From Methanobrevibacter sp. (GTDB lineage Archaea > Methanobacteriota > Methanobacteria > Methanobacteriales > Methanobacteriaceae), in assembly GCF_017427765.1 (NCBI RefSeq), contig NZ_JAFRSC010000009.1, positions 5,001-39,669 of the forward strand: DNA of 34,669 nucleotides, given 5' to 3'. Shown in pieces: positions 18,770-28,779 of the stretch. A model generated the notes under the pieces. It saw only the letters and a list, made by a program, of their open reading frames with translations, made no database searches and was not told the origin of the DNA. Position 1 is the first letter of the stretch. Each line of letters begins with the position of its first letter. The translations under genes and the position numbers were made by a program.

Positions 18770-19359
18770 GGATTGGAGTATTATGGAATAAACTGGCTGA
18801 CCCTAAAAATATTCCTCGTTTATTTGCATTTAGTTTAGGCGTTATTTTAATCATAGGTTTGATTGTACCTATGGCATTAAATCCAGAGCAGTTATATGTT
18901 AGACCAGCGCCTCAAGAGCAAATTGATGAAGGATTAGCTATTGCTCCTTACGATAGGGGTGGTGAAGTTTTAACAGAGCCTGGAAATATTAATCCACAAT
19001 ATCCTGATAACGCTGCCAGTCTGGGAATGATTACTGGATACATGTCTCCGATAGCGCAGTGGGTATCTTCAATTTCACCTTACTTTGGAACATCAATTTA
19101 TTCATCCCCTGGAGGTCTTATAGACGAAATATTGTATTATACTAGAGGTTTCGATACTATTTTGGAATCCAGTATTTTAATGATGGCATTTATCATTGCT
19201 TCATGGTTATCTATAAATTATACTATGAATCGTAAAAACGATGAAAAAGAAATAAAAGAAGATGTAAAAAAAGCTATTTCAGATTCAACAAAAGTAGCCA
19301 GAGAAGTTAAAGTGAATGATGAAAAAGCAAGGATAAAACAATTAAGGAGGGATAATTGA
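18766..19359 (+). CDS. ehaF: Energy-converting hydrogenase A subunit F
   Basis: A 197-residue protein with two transmembrane helices (about 18-37 and 133-151) separated by a roughly 95-residue loop, probably extracytoplasmic. A very charged C-terminal cytoplasmic helix ([14 protein letters not shown] onward) follows. This layout differs from the other small subunits. It starts in an ATGA overlap with ehaE. Confidence 0.82.
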   Translation: MRIGVLWNKLADPKNIPRLFAFSLGVILIIGLIVPMALNPEQLYVRPAPQEQIDEGLAIAPYDRGGEVLTEPGNINPQYPDNAASLGMITGYMSPIAQWVSSISPYFGTSIYSSPGGLIDEILYYTRGFDTILESSILMMAFIIASWLSINYTMNRKNDEKEIKEDVKKAISDSTKVAREVKVNDEKARIKQLRRDN

Positions 19360-20054
19360 TGGTATTAATGCCTCCGTTTGTTCCTAGTGCATTCATATCC
19401 ATGTATATGCCAGCTATTTATGCAGGATTAATTGTTGGTTTTATAGCAACAATGGCAATAGCACTGAAAAGGGAAGAAATTCACATTCTTATATTAACAG
19501 ATTTAGTTGGCCTTGCGATGATATTTGTTGTTTCCGCTGTTGGAACAGACTTGGCTGAAGCATTAATTTTGCCGGGTCTGGTAGTGGAACTTGCAGAAAC
19601 TTTGGCAATTTCCGAAATTCTTATTACACGAGAAATGCGTAAAATAGAACAGAATCCAAGAAGAAATCTTCCTAAATCTTCTTCACTGTTCCCACAACCT
19701 TTCGCATTAAACATGGAAATTTTAAACACTGCTCCAAATTTCATTGCATTAGTGCTGATCGGATATGGAATTTTCTTAACCGGATTTACAGGTGGTGCAG
19801 TAGCAGGTGGCGGAATAGTATTATATGCACTATCTAAAAAGGCAAGAGGTCTTCCTGTATTGATGTTGGATGGTATAGCTGGAGTTTCAGGTATTTCATG
19901 GTGTTTATGGATTATAGGTTTCTTAATGTTTTTTGTAGCACCTCAATATTGGTTGTTAGGTTTATTCTTGGCAGCTTGCGGATTACTGCTGAAAGTAGCT
20001 TCAAAAGTGGGCTTAATTGGTCTGCTTATGAGAGAGGACATTGACAAGGAGTAG
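19359..20054 (+). CDS. ehaG: Energy-converting hydrogenase A subunit G
   Basis: A 231-residue integral membrane protein with about six helices and a hydrophilic loop near residues 90-118 (ITREMRKIEQNPRRNLPKSS). AGGAGG lies 8 nt before the ATG at 19359; a TTG one codon earlier is less likely. The start overlaps the ehaF stop by one base. It is part of the ion-translocating membrane module by operon context. Confidence 0.83.
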   Translation: MVLMPPFVPSAFISMYMPAIYAGLIVGFIATMAIALKREEIHILILTDLVGLAMIFVVSAVGTDLAEALILPGLVVELAETLAISEILITREMRKIEQNPRRNLPKSSSLFPQPFALNMEILNTAPNFIALVLIGYGIFLTGFTGGAVAGGGIVLYALSKKARGLPVLMLDGIAGVSGISWCLWIIGFLMFFVAPQYWLLGLFLAACGLLLKVASKVGLIGLLMREDIDKE

Positions 20055-20057
20055 GTG

Positions 20058-20735
20058 ATGAGTATGGATTTTGGTACACTTGGAGGAAATTTACTTGGAA
20101 CAATTCCACTTGGAGATATTGTATTATACTTAACACCATTTAATCTGTTCCTTTTTGCGGTGTTACTTGGTTTTACATTGCTGATTGCTTTAAGTAAAAC
20201 AGAAACACAAGTAGAAGCTACCTTGCATACTTTGGATAATACTGAAGTTAAAGTGGGTAAAAAAGAATTTAAACAGAGAAGATTTTTATCAATTATCTGT
20301 GGTATTGCATCTGCAGGAGCCATGATTACTGGAGATTTGTTTAACTTTACATTGTTCATGGCTTTGGTAGGTATTTTAAATATTGGTATTGTATCTGCAG
20401 TAAAACAGACTAGCGTTTTGAATTCAGCATTCAATTATGGTCTGATAGCTATGATGTGCAGTCTGCCGTTGTTTGGTGGTGCTGCGATAATCCTTGCAGC
20501 TACCGGAACATTAAGCCTGGCAGTATTGTCTCAAATGCCTGCCAGTCCGATGGTTGTCTTTGGTGCGGTATTGATGTTAATAGGAATTTTAGGTGAAAGC
20601 GGAGTAGCACCATTTTTTGCAAGTAAGGCAGAAATGTTTAGGACAGCTGGTTCTCCATTTATTGTAATAATTCACTTAAGTTCATTATTTATTATTGTAA
20701 GAGCTGTTGAAATTTTATTATTGGTATTGTGGTAA
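20058..20735 (+). CDS. ehaH: Energy-converting hydrogenase A subunit H, NuoL/MrpD-like
   Basis: A 225-residue membrane protein related to the proton-pumping antiporter-like subunits of complex I, but much shorter than NuoL/M (about 450-600). Recognisable parts are [25 protein letters not shown] and [21 protein letters not shown], which resemble the central antiporter helices with conserved charged residues. It has about six helices. Together with ehaJ it is one of the two membrane subunits conserved across energy-converting hydrogenases. The start is either this ATG or another two codons downstream; both follow AGGAG/GGTGA. Confidence 0.85.
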   Translation: MSMDFGTLGGNLLGTIPLGDIVLYLTPFNLFLFAVLLGFTLLIALSKTETQVEATLHTLDNTEVKVGKKEFKQRRFLSIICGIASAGAMITGDLFNFTLFMALVGILNIGIVSAVKQTSVLNSAFNYGLIAMMCSLPLFGGAAIILAATGTLSLAVLSQMPASPMVVFGAVLMLIGILGESGVAPFFASKAEMFRTAGSPFIVIIHLSSLFIIVRAVEILLLVLW

Positions 20736-20744
20736 GTGGTGATT

Positions 20745-20960
20745 ATGGATAGTCAAAAAAGTTTATATATTGTATTATTGGCATTATCAACAATAGCTAT
20801 TCTCGCATGTTTGGTTATAAACTTTGAAGCATGGATCGTTTACGCAGTGGCTATATTTGGTATTCCATTATGGGTATTATCTTTAGGTTTATTGACAATG
20901 GCTAAACCAGCCCCTGAAGATGCAGAAGAAAGGGTGAAAGAACCATTTACTGGGTATTAG
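20745..20960 (+). CDS. ehaI: Energy-converting hydrogenase A subunit I
   Basis: A 71-residue membrane protein with two helices (about 7-28 and 32-52) and an acidic soluble tail ending EERVKEPFTGY. The ATG at 20745 follows GGTGAT and is preferred over a GTG at 20736. It separates the two conserved membrane subunits ehaH and ehaJ. Function is unknown. Confidence 0.8.
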   Translation: MDSQKSLYIVLLALSTIAILACLVINFEAWIVYAVAIFGIPLWVLSLGLLTMAKPAPEDAEERVKEPFTGY

Positions 20961-20969
20961 AGTGGTATT

Positions 20970-21842
20970 ATGAATTTGATGGCAGAAATTTTAATCAATG
21001 TTATTATTGCATTTCTAGCAGGAAGTTTGCTTCTAGGTTTGCACAGAAAAGTCATGGCACGTGTTCAGAAACGTCCAGGACCACCTATTGTCCAGAATCT
21101 TATACACTCTTTGAAGTTTTTCTTTAAAGAAACTGCAATTCCAAAAACAGTTTCAAAAGTATTTTATATTGGAATTACATTCATATTAGCTTTAATTTGG
21201 ATTGTAGGGGTAATTGCAGGGCCTGTGGCTCATGATTCCTTATTGATATTGTTTGGTGTTTATGCAGTTTACAAAATTGTAGAGCACAACTCAGGATCCA
21301 GTTCCGGTTCACCATATGGTAAATTGAGTTGTGTCAGGGCTGTTTTATCAGCAGCAACTGAACTTCCTTTATTTGCAGCAATCATATTTGTCTATTTGGT
21401 AACTGGTACAATGAATATAGGTGAAATCATTACTTATCAGTCAGTTCATGGTCCTTTAGTATTTACAATTCCTCTTGCGGCATTAATGTTCTTTATGTTG
21501 ATTATTACCAAATCCCCATATTCTCCGTTTGCAATAACTAAAGATAAAGTTCTAATTTCAGGATTTGAAACTGAACATTTCGGACTGTTAAGGGGATTCA
21601 TGCACTTTTCAGAAGCGATTGCATGGTATGTGATGCTATGGGTATTTTTAACAATATTCTTCGGTCCTTTAAATGCTGTAGGATATTTAATTGGAATGCT
21701 TGCAATAACATTTATCACAGGATTTATTAATGCGGCAACTCCAATATTCAGTCCGAATCATTCCGTCATGACTCAAATAACAATAGGAGCCATATGCTTC
21801 TTTGGAACTGTAGTGATGATATTTACCGGGGTGGTTGCATGA
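20970..21842 (+). CDS. ehaJ: Energy-converting hydrogenase A subunit J, NuoH-like
   Basis: A 290-residue membrane protein with about eight helices, homologous to complex I NuoH and Ech EchB. The family motif [13 protein letters not shown] is at about residues 31-43. Further conserved parts are [16 protein letters not shown] (the acidic residue helix) and [10 protein letters not shown]. This subunit connects the hydrogenase module to the ion-translocating arm. Length is close to EchB. It ends in an ATGA overlap with ehaK. Confidence 0.93.
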   Translation: MNLMAEILINVIIAFLAGSLLLGLHRKVMARVQKRPGPPIVQNLIHSLKFFFKETAIPKTVSKVFYIGITFILALIWIVGVIAGPVAHDSLLILFGVYAVYKIVEHNSGSSSGSPYGKLSCVRAVLSAATELPLFAAIIFVYLVTGTMNIGEIITYQSVHGPLVFTIPLAALMFFMLIITKSPYSPFAITKDKVLISGFETEHFGLLRGFMHFSEAIAWYVMLWVFLTIFFGPLNAVGYLIGMLAITFITGFINAATPIFSPNHSVMTQITIGAICFFGTVVMIFTGVVA

Positions 21843-22093
21843 ACAGCGAAGATGTAATTGTTTATCTTACTGCACTAGTTGCTATTGGAATAATTGTCGT
21901 TGGCATTCTGACAACTGTTTTACACTCAACTGTCATTGCTCCGATAGTAGTTATTGGAATTATTTTAGCAGCATTTGTATTGCTGGCTAAAGGCAATTTT
22001 GCACATAAGATTGAAAGTATTGAGAAGATATGTTTTATAGTAACATTCATAGCAATAATTTGTTCATTTATATTGCTTTATAAACCGATGTAG
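21839..22093 (+). CDS. ehaK: Energy-converting hydrogenase A subunit K
   Basis: An 84-residue membrane protein with three helices. The start is the ATG at 21839 ([10 protein letters not shown]), which overlaps the ehaJ stop as ATGA; an in-frame ATG 15 codons upstream lies within ehaJ and would give a cysteine-rich, non-membrane N-terminus. Assignment is by operon order. Confidence 0.8.
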   Translation: MNSEDVIVYLTALVAIGIIVVGILTTVLHSTVIAPIVVIGIILAAFVLLAKGNFAHKIESIEKICFIVTFIAIICSFILLYKPM

Positions 22094-22101
22094 GAGATAT
22101 T

Positions 22102-22410
22102 ATGTTAAATTATATGATTTATATACTCGCATTTGCTATTGGATCTATTGTTGGTCTTGTATACAGTTACAAACAACATGGAGAACCATTCGTAGCAGTT
22201 ACTAAATTCAATGTAGTTGCAGCTTTAATTGCAATTGTCGGATGGGTTTTAGCATTCAATTCAGGTAATGTTGTTATATCTGCCATAGGTTTTGTCTTAG
22301 GTGGTTTTGTAATGGGTGAACGACCTGGATATGGTAGAAAGGAAACTGCATTAGGTTTAATCATTGCAATAGCTTTATATTTATTGTTGAAATTTTACAG
22401 TATGATGTGA
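22102..22410 (+). CDS. ehaL: Energy-converting hydrogenase A subunit L
   Basis: A 102-residue membrane protein with about four helices and a cytoplasmic loop MGERPGYGRKE near the third helix. It follows ehaK by 8 nt with AGGAG before the ATG. It is the last of the membrane subunits; a soluble subunit follows. Confidence 0.82.
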   Translation: MLNYMIYILAFAIGSIVGLVYSYKQHGEPFVAVTKFNVVAALIAIVGWVLAFNSGNVVISAIGFVLGGFVMGERPGYGRKETALGLIIAIALYLLLKFYSMM

Positions 22411-22415
22411 TTTGA

Positions 22416-22808
22416 ATGGATAGTGATGAAAGATTAAAATTGATTCAAAAAAGAATAATAAAAAGTTATGCTTGGCAAAGAGACATTATTGTTCCACTTT
22501 CCAAGGAATTTGATTGTACTGTTGATGAATTGGAAGATGTTTTCTTTGATTTATTGGATACAAGTTCTCTTGAAAATCTCCATGGCACCTTTGAATCAGC
22601 CGAAGATATCTGTCTTTATCAAAAATTAAATGCTGATTTAAGACTGTGCTGGTTTAATGGAACTTTGGAACTGATATCTGCTGATGAAGCTAGGGAACTG
22701 AAAATGAACGTAATTGAAGAGATTAAAAATGGTAAATCTTATGATGATGCACTAAAAGAGGGTCAATTAAAATTATTTGAGTTATTAAAAGAAAAAACTA
22801 AAAATTAA
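22416..22808 (+). CDS. ehaM: Energy-converting hydrogenase A subunit M
   Basis: A 130-residue soluble, mostly helical protein (SYAWQRDIIVPLSKEFDCTV near the start, a charged C-terminal helix). It has no cofactor motif. In known eha operons a small hydrophilic protein of this type sits between the membrane subunits and the hydrogenase small subunit, as here. It could join the two arms; that is inference. A 38-nt gap with a fresh GAGGGAG site follows before ehaN. Confidence 0.83.
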   Translation: MDSDERLKLIQKRIIKSYAWQRDIIVPLSKEFDCTVDELEDVFFDLLDTSSLENLHGTFESAEDICLYQKLNADLRLCWFNGTLELISADEARELKMNVIEEIKNGKSYDDALKEGQLKLFELLKEKTKN

Positions 22809-22846
22809 TCATGTTTATCAAATTATTAAATTAAAGAGGGAGTACA

Positions 22847-23296
22847 ATGTTAGATGCTATTAAGGATGTTGTGAGAAAAAGCTCAATCCATGTATGTATC
22901 GTTAACTGCGGAGGATGCAATGGCTGTGATGTTGAATGCGTCGCATTATTGTCTCCAAGATACGATTTAGAGCAATATGGTATTTATGTTCACAATAATC
23001 CTCGTGAAGCTGATGTCCTATTGTTGACCGGTGCGGTCACAGAACAATGGGTCGATAATTTAAAGAGAGTTTATGACAAAGCTCCTGAACCAAAAATAGC
23101 AGTGGCTGTTGGAAACTGTCCTCAATCTGGTGATGTATTTGCCCAGGAAGGAGGTCATGTGCATGCTCCTGCATCTGATTTTATTCCAGTTGCAGCGGCT
23201 ATTCCTGGATGTCCGCCAAGACCTAGCGAAATATTGGAAGCTATTCTGGCTGTTGGTCCACAAGCTATTGCTGATCGTGGGAGGGAGATGAAATGA
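22847..23296 (+). CDS. ehaN: Energy-converting hydrogenase A small subunit
   Basis: A 149-residue NuoB-like [NiFe]-hydrogenase small subunit carrying the proximal [4Fe-4S] cluster. Candidate ligands are Cys21 and Cys24 in NCGGCNGC, Cys91 in VGNCPQSGD and Cys122 in IPGCPPRP. It lacks the signal peptide and extra clusters of uptake hydrogenases, as expected for group 4 enzymes. Translation is coupled to ehaO by an ATGA overlap. Confidence 0.94.
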   Translation: MLDAIKDVVRKSSIHVCIVNCGGCNGCDVECVALLSPRYDLEQYGIYVHNNPREADVLLLTGAVTEQWVDNLKRVYDKAPEPKIAVAVGNCPQSGDVFAQEGGHVHAPASDFIPVAAAIPGCPPRPSEILEAILAVGPQAIADRGREMK

Positions 23297-24417
23297 TAGT
23301 ACCAATCGGTCCGATACATCCTGCTTTAAAGGAGCCAATCAGGCTTAAGCTCCAAACTGAAGGGGAAAGAGTTGTTAAAGCAGAAATTGAATACGGTTAT
23401 GTTCACAGAGGTATTGAAAAGATAATTGAAGGTCAAACCTGGCAGAAAGGAATTTACCTTTCAGAACGTGTTTGCGGTATCTGTTCATATGAACACACAC
23501 AAACATTCGCTGAAACCATTGAAAAGATTTCTGATGTTGATGTGCCGGTAAGAGCTCAATTTTTAAGGGTTATTACCAATGAGTTAGACAGAATTCAAAG
23601 TCATTTTCTTGCTAATTCAACATTTTTCAAATCAATGGATCATGAAACCTTATTTATGCATGTTTTGGAGTTAAGAGAATATGCAATGGATTCCATTGAA
23701 CTGTTAACCGGAAATAGGGTCAATATGGGTTGGAATGTTGTTGGTGGTGTTAGAATGGATGCTGATGAGCGCCATTTCGAACCTATACTGGAAAACCTTA
23801 AAAAAATTGAAGAAGGATTTGACAGAACAAGAGCCCTGTTTGCTGAAGGTCCTGCACTTGCTTTGAGATGTAAAGGAATAGGATTAATGAGTAAAAAAGA
23901 AGCCATCAAAGGACGTGCTGTAGGTCCTATCGGAAGAGCTTCAGGTGTAAAAGAAGATTATAGGAATGGTCACTACACCTATGATGATTACTTTGATTTT
24001 AAAGTTATTAGAAGGACTGAGGGAGATAACTATGCAAGAACAATGACTAGATTTGATGAAATCCCTGAATCAATCAGCTTAATCAGACAAGCTATTGAAA
24101 ATATTCCTAAAGGGGAAGTACGTACTCCTGCAAATTTAAAATCTGGTTATGCTATGCGTAGAAATGAGGCTCCTCGTGGTGAAGTAACTTATATGATTGA
24201 AACTAATGGTAATTTAATCAAAAATATTTCAATTCGGACTCCAAGTATTGCAAATATGGATTCCTGTGCAAAATATATGATTCGTGATGTTCCAACTGTT
24301 GCTGATGCAGTATCTACTTATGCATCCTGTGACCCGTGTGTTGCATGTGCTGAACGGGTTGCCATTACTAACGAACATGGAAAAACCGCTATTAAAGATT
24401 TTTACGAGGTAATATAA
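23293..24417 (+). CDS. ehaO: Energy-converting hydrogenase A large subunit, [NiFe] site
   Basis: A 374-residue NuoD-like large subunit. The nickel ligands are Cys61 and Cys64 in [10 protein letters not shown] and Cys349 and Cys352 in DPCVACAER, all present. It activates H2 and passes electrons to EhaN. A tail of 19 residues follows Arg355, where maturation cleavage occurs after the matching His or Arg in other [NiFe] hydrogenases; whether it is cleaved here is not known. GAGGGAG precedes the start, which overlaps ehaN. Confidence 0.95.
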   Translation: MIVPIGPIHPALKEPIRLKLQTEGERVVKAEIEYGYVHRGIEKIIEGQTWQKGIYLSERVCGICSYEHTQTFAETIEKISDVDVPVRAQFLRVITNELDRIQSHFLANSTFFKSMDHETLFMHVLELREYAMDSIELLTGNRVNMGWNVVGGVRMDADERHFEPILENLKKIEEGFDRTRALFAEGPALALRCKGIGLMSKKEAIKGRAVGPIGRASGVKEDYRNGHYTYDDYFDFKVIRRTEGDNYARTMTRFDEIPESISLIRQAIENIPKGEVRTPANLKSGYAMRRNEAPRGEVTYMIETNGNLIKNISIRTPSIANMDSCAKYMIRDVPTVADAVSTYASCDPCVACAERVAITNEHGKTAIKDFYEVI

Positions 24418-25446
24418 ATGTCATCATTAATGTGGTATGTTTATGAGTTTGCAAGAAAAGCATGGGTAGATGCATTTTCCAATGCACACACTTCCTCTGA
24501 AATAGCAGAAAAACCCGAAAGGTTTAGGGATTTTCCAAAAGTCAATAAGGAATATTGTATTGGATGTGGTGCATGTACTGTGTCTTGTCCTTCACCGAAT
24601 GCAATAAAAATAGTTCGTGATGAGGATACAGAAGAGGGTGAAGGTTTAACATACCCGGTAATTAATCCTTCTGCTTGTATCCGTTGTGGTTTTTGTGCTG
24701 AAGTATGTCCGACTGATCCTAAAACATTGGAATGCGGTTTGAATCATTTGATTTTACCTGAATTTAATATAATTCCATCAAAAAGACAATTCATTGTTGA
24801 TGATTATCTGTGCATTAAATGTAAAAAATGTATGAAACAGTGCCCTGTTGATGCAATCAGCATTGTAAATGATAAACTTCATGTAGATCAGCTCAAATGT
24901 ATTTCCTGCGGAGAATGTTTAGGTGTTTGTCCTGTAAACGGTGCTATGAAAGGCGTATTTGTTGAAAATTTACAGGCTCAAAAAGATTTAATCCTTTTAT
25001 GTGTCAATTATCTTGAAGAGTTCATTAATAACAAAGAAGATGATTTAAGAGCATTGCAAACGGATGATTTATTGCAATATAATGTTCCTCTTTCTGAAAT
25101 ATGGGATAAGGCATTAAAGATTATTCCTGATGAGGAAATTGCATTAGAAATTATTACAAATGCGGTTAACAGGCTTAAAATCAGAGTTATAGATTGGGAC
25201 AAGTCCAAATGTGAAAAATGTCAATTGTGTATTCCGGATTGTCCTACAAAATGTATTTCATTTGATGAAGCTGAAGACACAATAGTGAGAGATAAGGATA
25301 GATGTTTACGTTGCAGTATATGTTATCAGACATGTCCGTTTTCAGTAATTAAGTACTTTATAGCTAAATTTTCACTTGATGATGGTGAAAATATTCACAC
25401 AACTGTTAAAGCATCTAATCTAAATGAGGATATTTTTATGGAGTGA
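24418..25446 (+). CDS. ehaP: Energy-converting hydrogenase A polyferredoxin, six [4Fe-4S] motifs
   Basis: A 342-residue soluble polyferredoxin. I count six complete CxxCxxCxxxCP motifs, in three pairs: CIGCGACTVSCP and CIRCGFCAEVCP; CIKCKKCMKQCP and CISCGECLGVCP; CEKCQLCIPDCP and CLRCSICYQTCP. Six clusters is what is known for EhaP. It wires electrons from EhaN to the soluble ferredoxin pool or partner enzymes. It begins directly after the ehaO stop. Confidence 0.92.
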   Translation: MSSLMWYVYEFARKAWVDAFSNAHTSSEIAEKPERFRDFPKVNKEYCIGCGACTVSCPSPNAIKIVRDEDTEEGEGLTYPVINPSACIRCGFCAEVCPTDPKTLECGLNHLILPEFNIIPSKRQFIVDDYLCIKCKKCMKQCPVDAISIVNDKLHVDQLKCISCGECLGVCPVNGAMKGVFVENLQAQKDLILLCVNYLEEFINNKEDDLRALQTDDLLQYNVPLSEIWDKALKIIPDEEIALEIITNAVNRLKIRVIDWDKSKCEKCQLCIPDCPTKCISFDEAEDTIVRDKDRCLRCSICYQTCPFSVIKYFIAKFSLDDGENIHTTVKASNLNEDIFME

Positions 25447-25451
25447 GTGTT

Positions 25452-26810
25452 ATGATTGATAGTTATACTAAAACACCTAGACCATTAAGACATGTAGATG
25501 TTGATTATTTGGTTGACCAGACAAAATGTGCCAAATGCAGTGATAAACCTTGTCTTAATTCATGTCCAATCGATGCAATTTATTTTGATGACCATGATAA
25601 TCTTATAAAAATAAAAAATACTTGCTTTGGTTGTGTATTATGTCGTAATGCTTGTCCATTTGATGCAATTTCACTTGATGTTCATATGGACCCACCTATT
25701 AAAGAAAATGTTCCGAATATTAATACAAAGCTTTGTAAAGCATGCGGTGCATGTGTTCAGGCATGTAAGAACGGTTCCATTCATATTGTGGCTGATGGAA
25801 AATCCGAGCCACATAGTGAAATAGATAAAGACACTTGTGTGCGTTGCGGTTATTGCTTTAGAGTGTGTCCAACAGATGCGATTAAATATGGTCAATTACT
25901 TCCTAAAACCGTTAAAGGCGGTAAGGCTATTGTTGTCAACCAGAAGAAATGTATTGGATGTATGACCTGTACCAGAGTTTGTCCGTCTATGGGGGCAATT
26001 AACGTTGCAAGGACAAACAAATTGCCTTATATCAACCCAGGATATTGTGCAAGGTGTGAGGAATGTATGCATTCATGTCCTTCAACAGCAATCAGGTACT
26101 CTTCACGTAAAAAAGCTTATAAGATGTATAGTGAAATCAAATCATTTGATATGGTATCTGAAATCGTTGATCATGACATGAAAAGATTATCTCTTAATCT
26201 GATTAGTTTAAATAAAGTTCTTGAAAAGGTAGCCAAATCCACCGCTTTGGAGTTCAATGATCAAAACTTTGAAAACTTCATTGAATACAAAGTAAACGAT
26301 TTGATGGAAAGGGAACTTAGAGTCAGCTTGGATTCCCATATTGAGGTCTCCAAATTCACCAAGCTATTCGGATCTTATTTGATGGACAGGAATATTGAAG
26401 TTTATGGTAAAAAATGTGTTGCTTGCGGGGACTGTTTTAATGTTTGCCCTGTAGGCGCAATTGAACTTGATGGTCCAAATCCTATAAAAATTAATGATAA
26501 CTGTGTTTACTGTGGAAAATGTGTCGAGCAATGTAAATTTGATGCAATAGGTGCTTATGATGATTATTTCTACAGCAGAGATACAGATTTGTATTATGCA
26601 AGATCATATGTGCATCATCAAAGACTTGGTGACTTTTCACTTTCAGATGATAAATGTCAGGCATGTGGCATATGTACTAAAAACTGTCCTGTTGGTGCTT
26701 TGACTTTAAATGATGATAAGATAGAATTTGATGAGGAAAAATGTATTTACTGCAGAACCTGTGAAGCAATTTGTCCTCTTGATGTAATAAGAATAGTTAA
26801 CTTTAGGTGA
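25452..26810 (+). CDS. ehaQ: Energy-converting hydrogenase A polyferredoxin, ten [4Fe-4S] motifs
   Basis: A 452-residue polyferredoxin with ten cysteine motifs: six in the first half (the first with a longer spacing, CAKCSDKPCLNSCP), a helical linker near residues 215-300, then four more ending CIYCRTCEAICP. Two motifs end CK and not CP (CKACGACVQACK, CVYCGKCVEQCK) but keep all four cysteines. Ten clusters matches known EhaQ. The ATG at 25452 is chosen over a GTG three codons earlier because of GGAGTG spacing. Confidence 0.92.
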   Translation: MIDSYTKTPRPLRHVDVDYLVDQTKCAKCSDKPCLNSCPIDAIYFDDHDNLIKIKNTCFGCVLCRNACPFDAISLDVHMDPPIKENVPNINTKLCKACGACVQACKNGSIHIVADGKSEPHSEIDKDTCVRCGYCFRVCPTDAIKYGQLLPKTVKGGKAIVVNQKKCIGCMTCTRVCPSMGAINVARTNKLPYINPGYCARCEECMHSCPSTAIRYSSRKKAYKMYSEIKSFDMVSEIVDHDMKRLSLNLISLNKVLEKVAKSTALEFNDQNFENFIEYKVNDLMERELRVSLDSHIEVSKFTKLFGSYLMDRNIEVYGKKCVACGDCFNVCPVGAIELDGPNPIKINDNCVYCGKCVEQCKFDAIGAYDDYFYSRDTDLYYARSYVHHQRLGDFSLSDDKCQACGICTKNCPVGALTLNDDKIEFDEEKCIYCRTCEAICPLDVIRIVNFR

Positions 26811-26813
26811 ATC

Positions 26814-27860
26814 ATGTTTGAAAAATCATTTATAACAGATTGTGAGGGGCCTTTGACCTTAAATGACAATGCCTTTGAAATATCTGCACATTTCATTGAA
26901 AATGGTGGTGAATTATTCAAAATCCTTAGTCTATATGATGACTATTTGGCAGATGTTGTTAAAAAAGAAAATTATAAGGTAGGCAATACTTTAAAGTTTA
27001 TTTTACCTTTCTTTGTCTGTGAAAATCTTAAAAATAATGATTTGGTTGATTTTTCAAGAAATAATATCTATGCCGTCAGAGATTCAAAATTCCTATTAAG
27101 TTACTTGAAGAAAGCTATGAATATTTATATTGTCAGTACCAGTTATGGTCAATATATTAAAGCTGTCTGTGATTATATGGATGTTCCATTTAAAAATACA
27201 TTTTACACAAATGTTGATGTAGATGCCTTAAAGTTAAATGACGATGAAATTAAAAAAGTCAACGAATTTAAAGATTTGATATTAAAAAATCCTGATGACT
27301 ACGAATTATTTGAAGATATTTTCTATAATCAAATTCCAGAAATGGAAATTTATGAAAAAATCAAAGAAATTAATGTAGTTGGTGGTGAGGGTAAAAAATT
27401 AGCTATTGATGAGATAATTAAAAGAGACAACATCGATATCGACAATATGCTTTATATTGGAGATAGTATCACTGATGTTCAGCCTTTGGCATTTGCCCGT
27501 AGGAATAATGGAATCAGCATTTCATTTAATGGAAACGAATATCCTCTAAAAGTTGCAGAAATCGCAATTGTCTCTCCAAGTGCTGTTGCAACTACACTAA
27601 TAGCTAACATTTATGCTGAAAATGATAAAAATAATGTTTTAAACTTCATTGAAGATTATAATAGTTTCGATGACTTTGAAAAATTATTTGATGATTACAA
27701 TGTTGATTTAGATATCAAAGAAAAATTCTTCAATGTTTTTGAAAATGAGGATTATCCTTTAATTCAAATTGTCAGTGAAGAAAACTTTGACAGTATATTG
27801 AAAGTGAGTAAAGAAATGAGAAATAATATCCGGGGTCAGGATATTGGTGAATTAGGTTAA
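26814..27860 (+). CDS. ehaR: EhaR-type HAD-superfamily protein
   Basis: A 348-residue soluble protein with HAD hydrolase motifs in order: ITDCEGPLT (Asp9, motif I, DxE form), IVSTSYGQY (motif II), a lysine in GGEGKKLAI (motif III) and YIGDSITDVQPL (motif IV). All catalytic positions look present, so phosphatase activity is plausible. Known eha operons have an EhaR protein at this position. The substrate is unknown. GGTGA precedes the start, 3 nt after the ehaQ stop. Confidence 0.82.
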   Translation: MFEKSFITDCEGPLTLNDNAFEISAHFIENGGELFKILSLYDDYLADVVKKENYKVGNTLKFILPFFVCENLKNNDLVDFSRNNIYAVRDSKFLLSYLKKAMNIYIVSTSYGQYIKAVCDYMDVPFKNTFYTNVDVDALKLNDDEIKKVNEFKDLILKNPDDYELFEDIFYNQIPEMEIYEKIKEINVVGGEGKKLAIDEIIKRDNIDIDNMLYIGDSITDVQPLAFARRNNGISISFNGNEYPLKVAEIAIVSPSAVATTLIANIYAENDKNNVLNFIEDYNSFDDFEKLFDDYNVDLDIKEKFFNVFENEDYPLIQIVSEENFDSILKVSKEMRNNIRGQDIGELG

Positions 27861-27876
27861 AATTATAGAAGGTAAT

Positions 27877-28770
27877 ATGATGAGTTATAGTAAGGTACAA
27901 GATACATTCTTTGAAGCTTTTGAAGGAAAATATGTAAGAGCTTTAATAACAGGCCCTAATGAATCTATTGTTAAACGAGCAGCATATGATTCAACTTCAA
28001 CTCCAAGTTCAGTAATTGGAAGAGTGGAAGGGGGTGTTGAAGGATTTTTGGATGCTTCAAAAACTCCTGATGGCAGATTCGGTGCTGTTGTACAATATTG
28101 GTTGGGCAGTGATGATGTAGAGAAATTCGCATTTGAATTATCTTACAGGCTTAGACAGGATATTTTGGTTAAACCATTTACACGCATATTTGATTATGCA
28201 AACAATGACAGTAATGATTATATTGAAATGATGGACATTGTAGGCCATTGCGGTGATGGCTATGAGTGGACTGTGGAAAAATTCGGAAGAACCATGATAA
28301 ATGTTCCGATTGCAGTTCCAGATTTCCAAATTGAAGAAAAATTTAAAATCAATGATGGAATTATGGGAGGTAACTTTTGGTATTTATGCGAAACTCCTGA
28401 AGCAGTTATCGATGCTGGAGAAGCTATTATTGATGCAATTATGGATGTTGAAGGAGCAACAGCGCCTTTTGATATATGTTCAGCTGCTTCAAAACCGGAA
28501 ACTAACTATCCGGAAATAGGGCCTACTACAAATCACTTTTATTGTCCTTCTCTAAAGGAAACTTTAGGAGAAATTTCAAAAGTTCCTGAAGGTGTTAATT
28601 ATATTCCTGAAGTTGTGATAAATGCAATTGATGAGAATTCAATGAATAAAGCTGTTAAAGCAGGTATCAATGCCGCTTTAGAATTTGATGGTGTTATTGG
28701 AATATCTGCAGGCAATTTTGATGGTAAACTTGGCGATAAGAATATTAATTTATTGGATATTTTAAAATAG
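27877..28770 (+). CDS. ftr2: Formylmethanofuran:tetrahydromethanopterin formyltransferase-like protein (Ftr2)
   Basis: A 297-residue Ftr family protein. Family features are DTFFEAFEGKYVRALIT at the start, SKTPDGRFGAVVQ, GHCGDGYEW, IMGGNFWYL, TTNHFYCPSLK and SAGNFDGKLGDKNINLL at the end. Ftr moves the formyl group between methanofuran and tetrahydromethanopterin in methanogenesis. Compared with my memory of catalytic Ftr, the loop between PF (about residue 200) and TTNH is shorter and lacks the GGxxASGS pattern. It may therefore be a paralogue with changed function. It lies 16 nt after ehaR. Start may be this ATG or the next codon. Confidence 0.8.
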   Translation: MMSYSKVQDTFFEAFEGKYVRALITGPNESIVKRAAYDSTSTPSSVIGRVEGGVEGFLDASKTPDGRFGAVVQYWLGSDDVEKFAFELSYRLRQDILVKPFTRIFDYANNDSNDYIEMMDIVGHCGDGYEWTVEKFGRTMINVPIAVPDFQIEEKFKINDGIMGGNFWYLCETPEAVIDAGEAIIDAIMDVEGATAPFDICSAASKPETNYPEIGPTTNHFYCPSLKETLGEISKVPEGVNYIPEVVINAIDENSMNKAVKAGINAALEFDGVIGISAGNFDGKLGDKNINLLDILK

Positions 28771-28779
28771 GTTGTTAAC

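Noticed and set aside
19943..20434. A 163-codon minus-strand frame opposite ehaG/ehaH
   Set aside because: It is antisense to two conserved membrane subunits, crosses their junction, and has no promoter or ribosome binding site.
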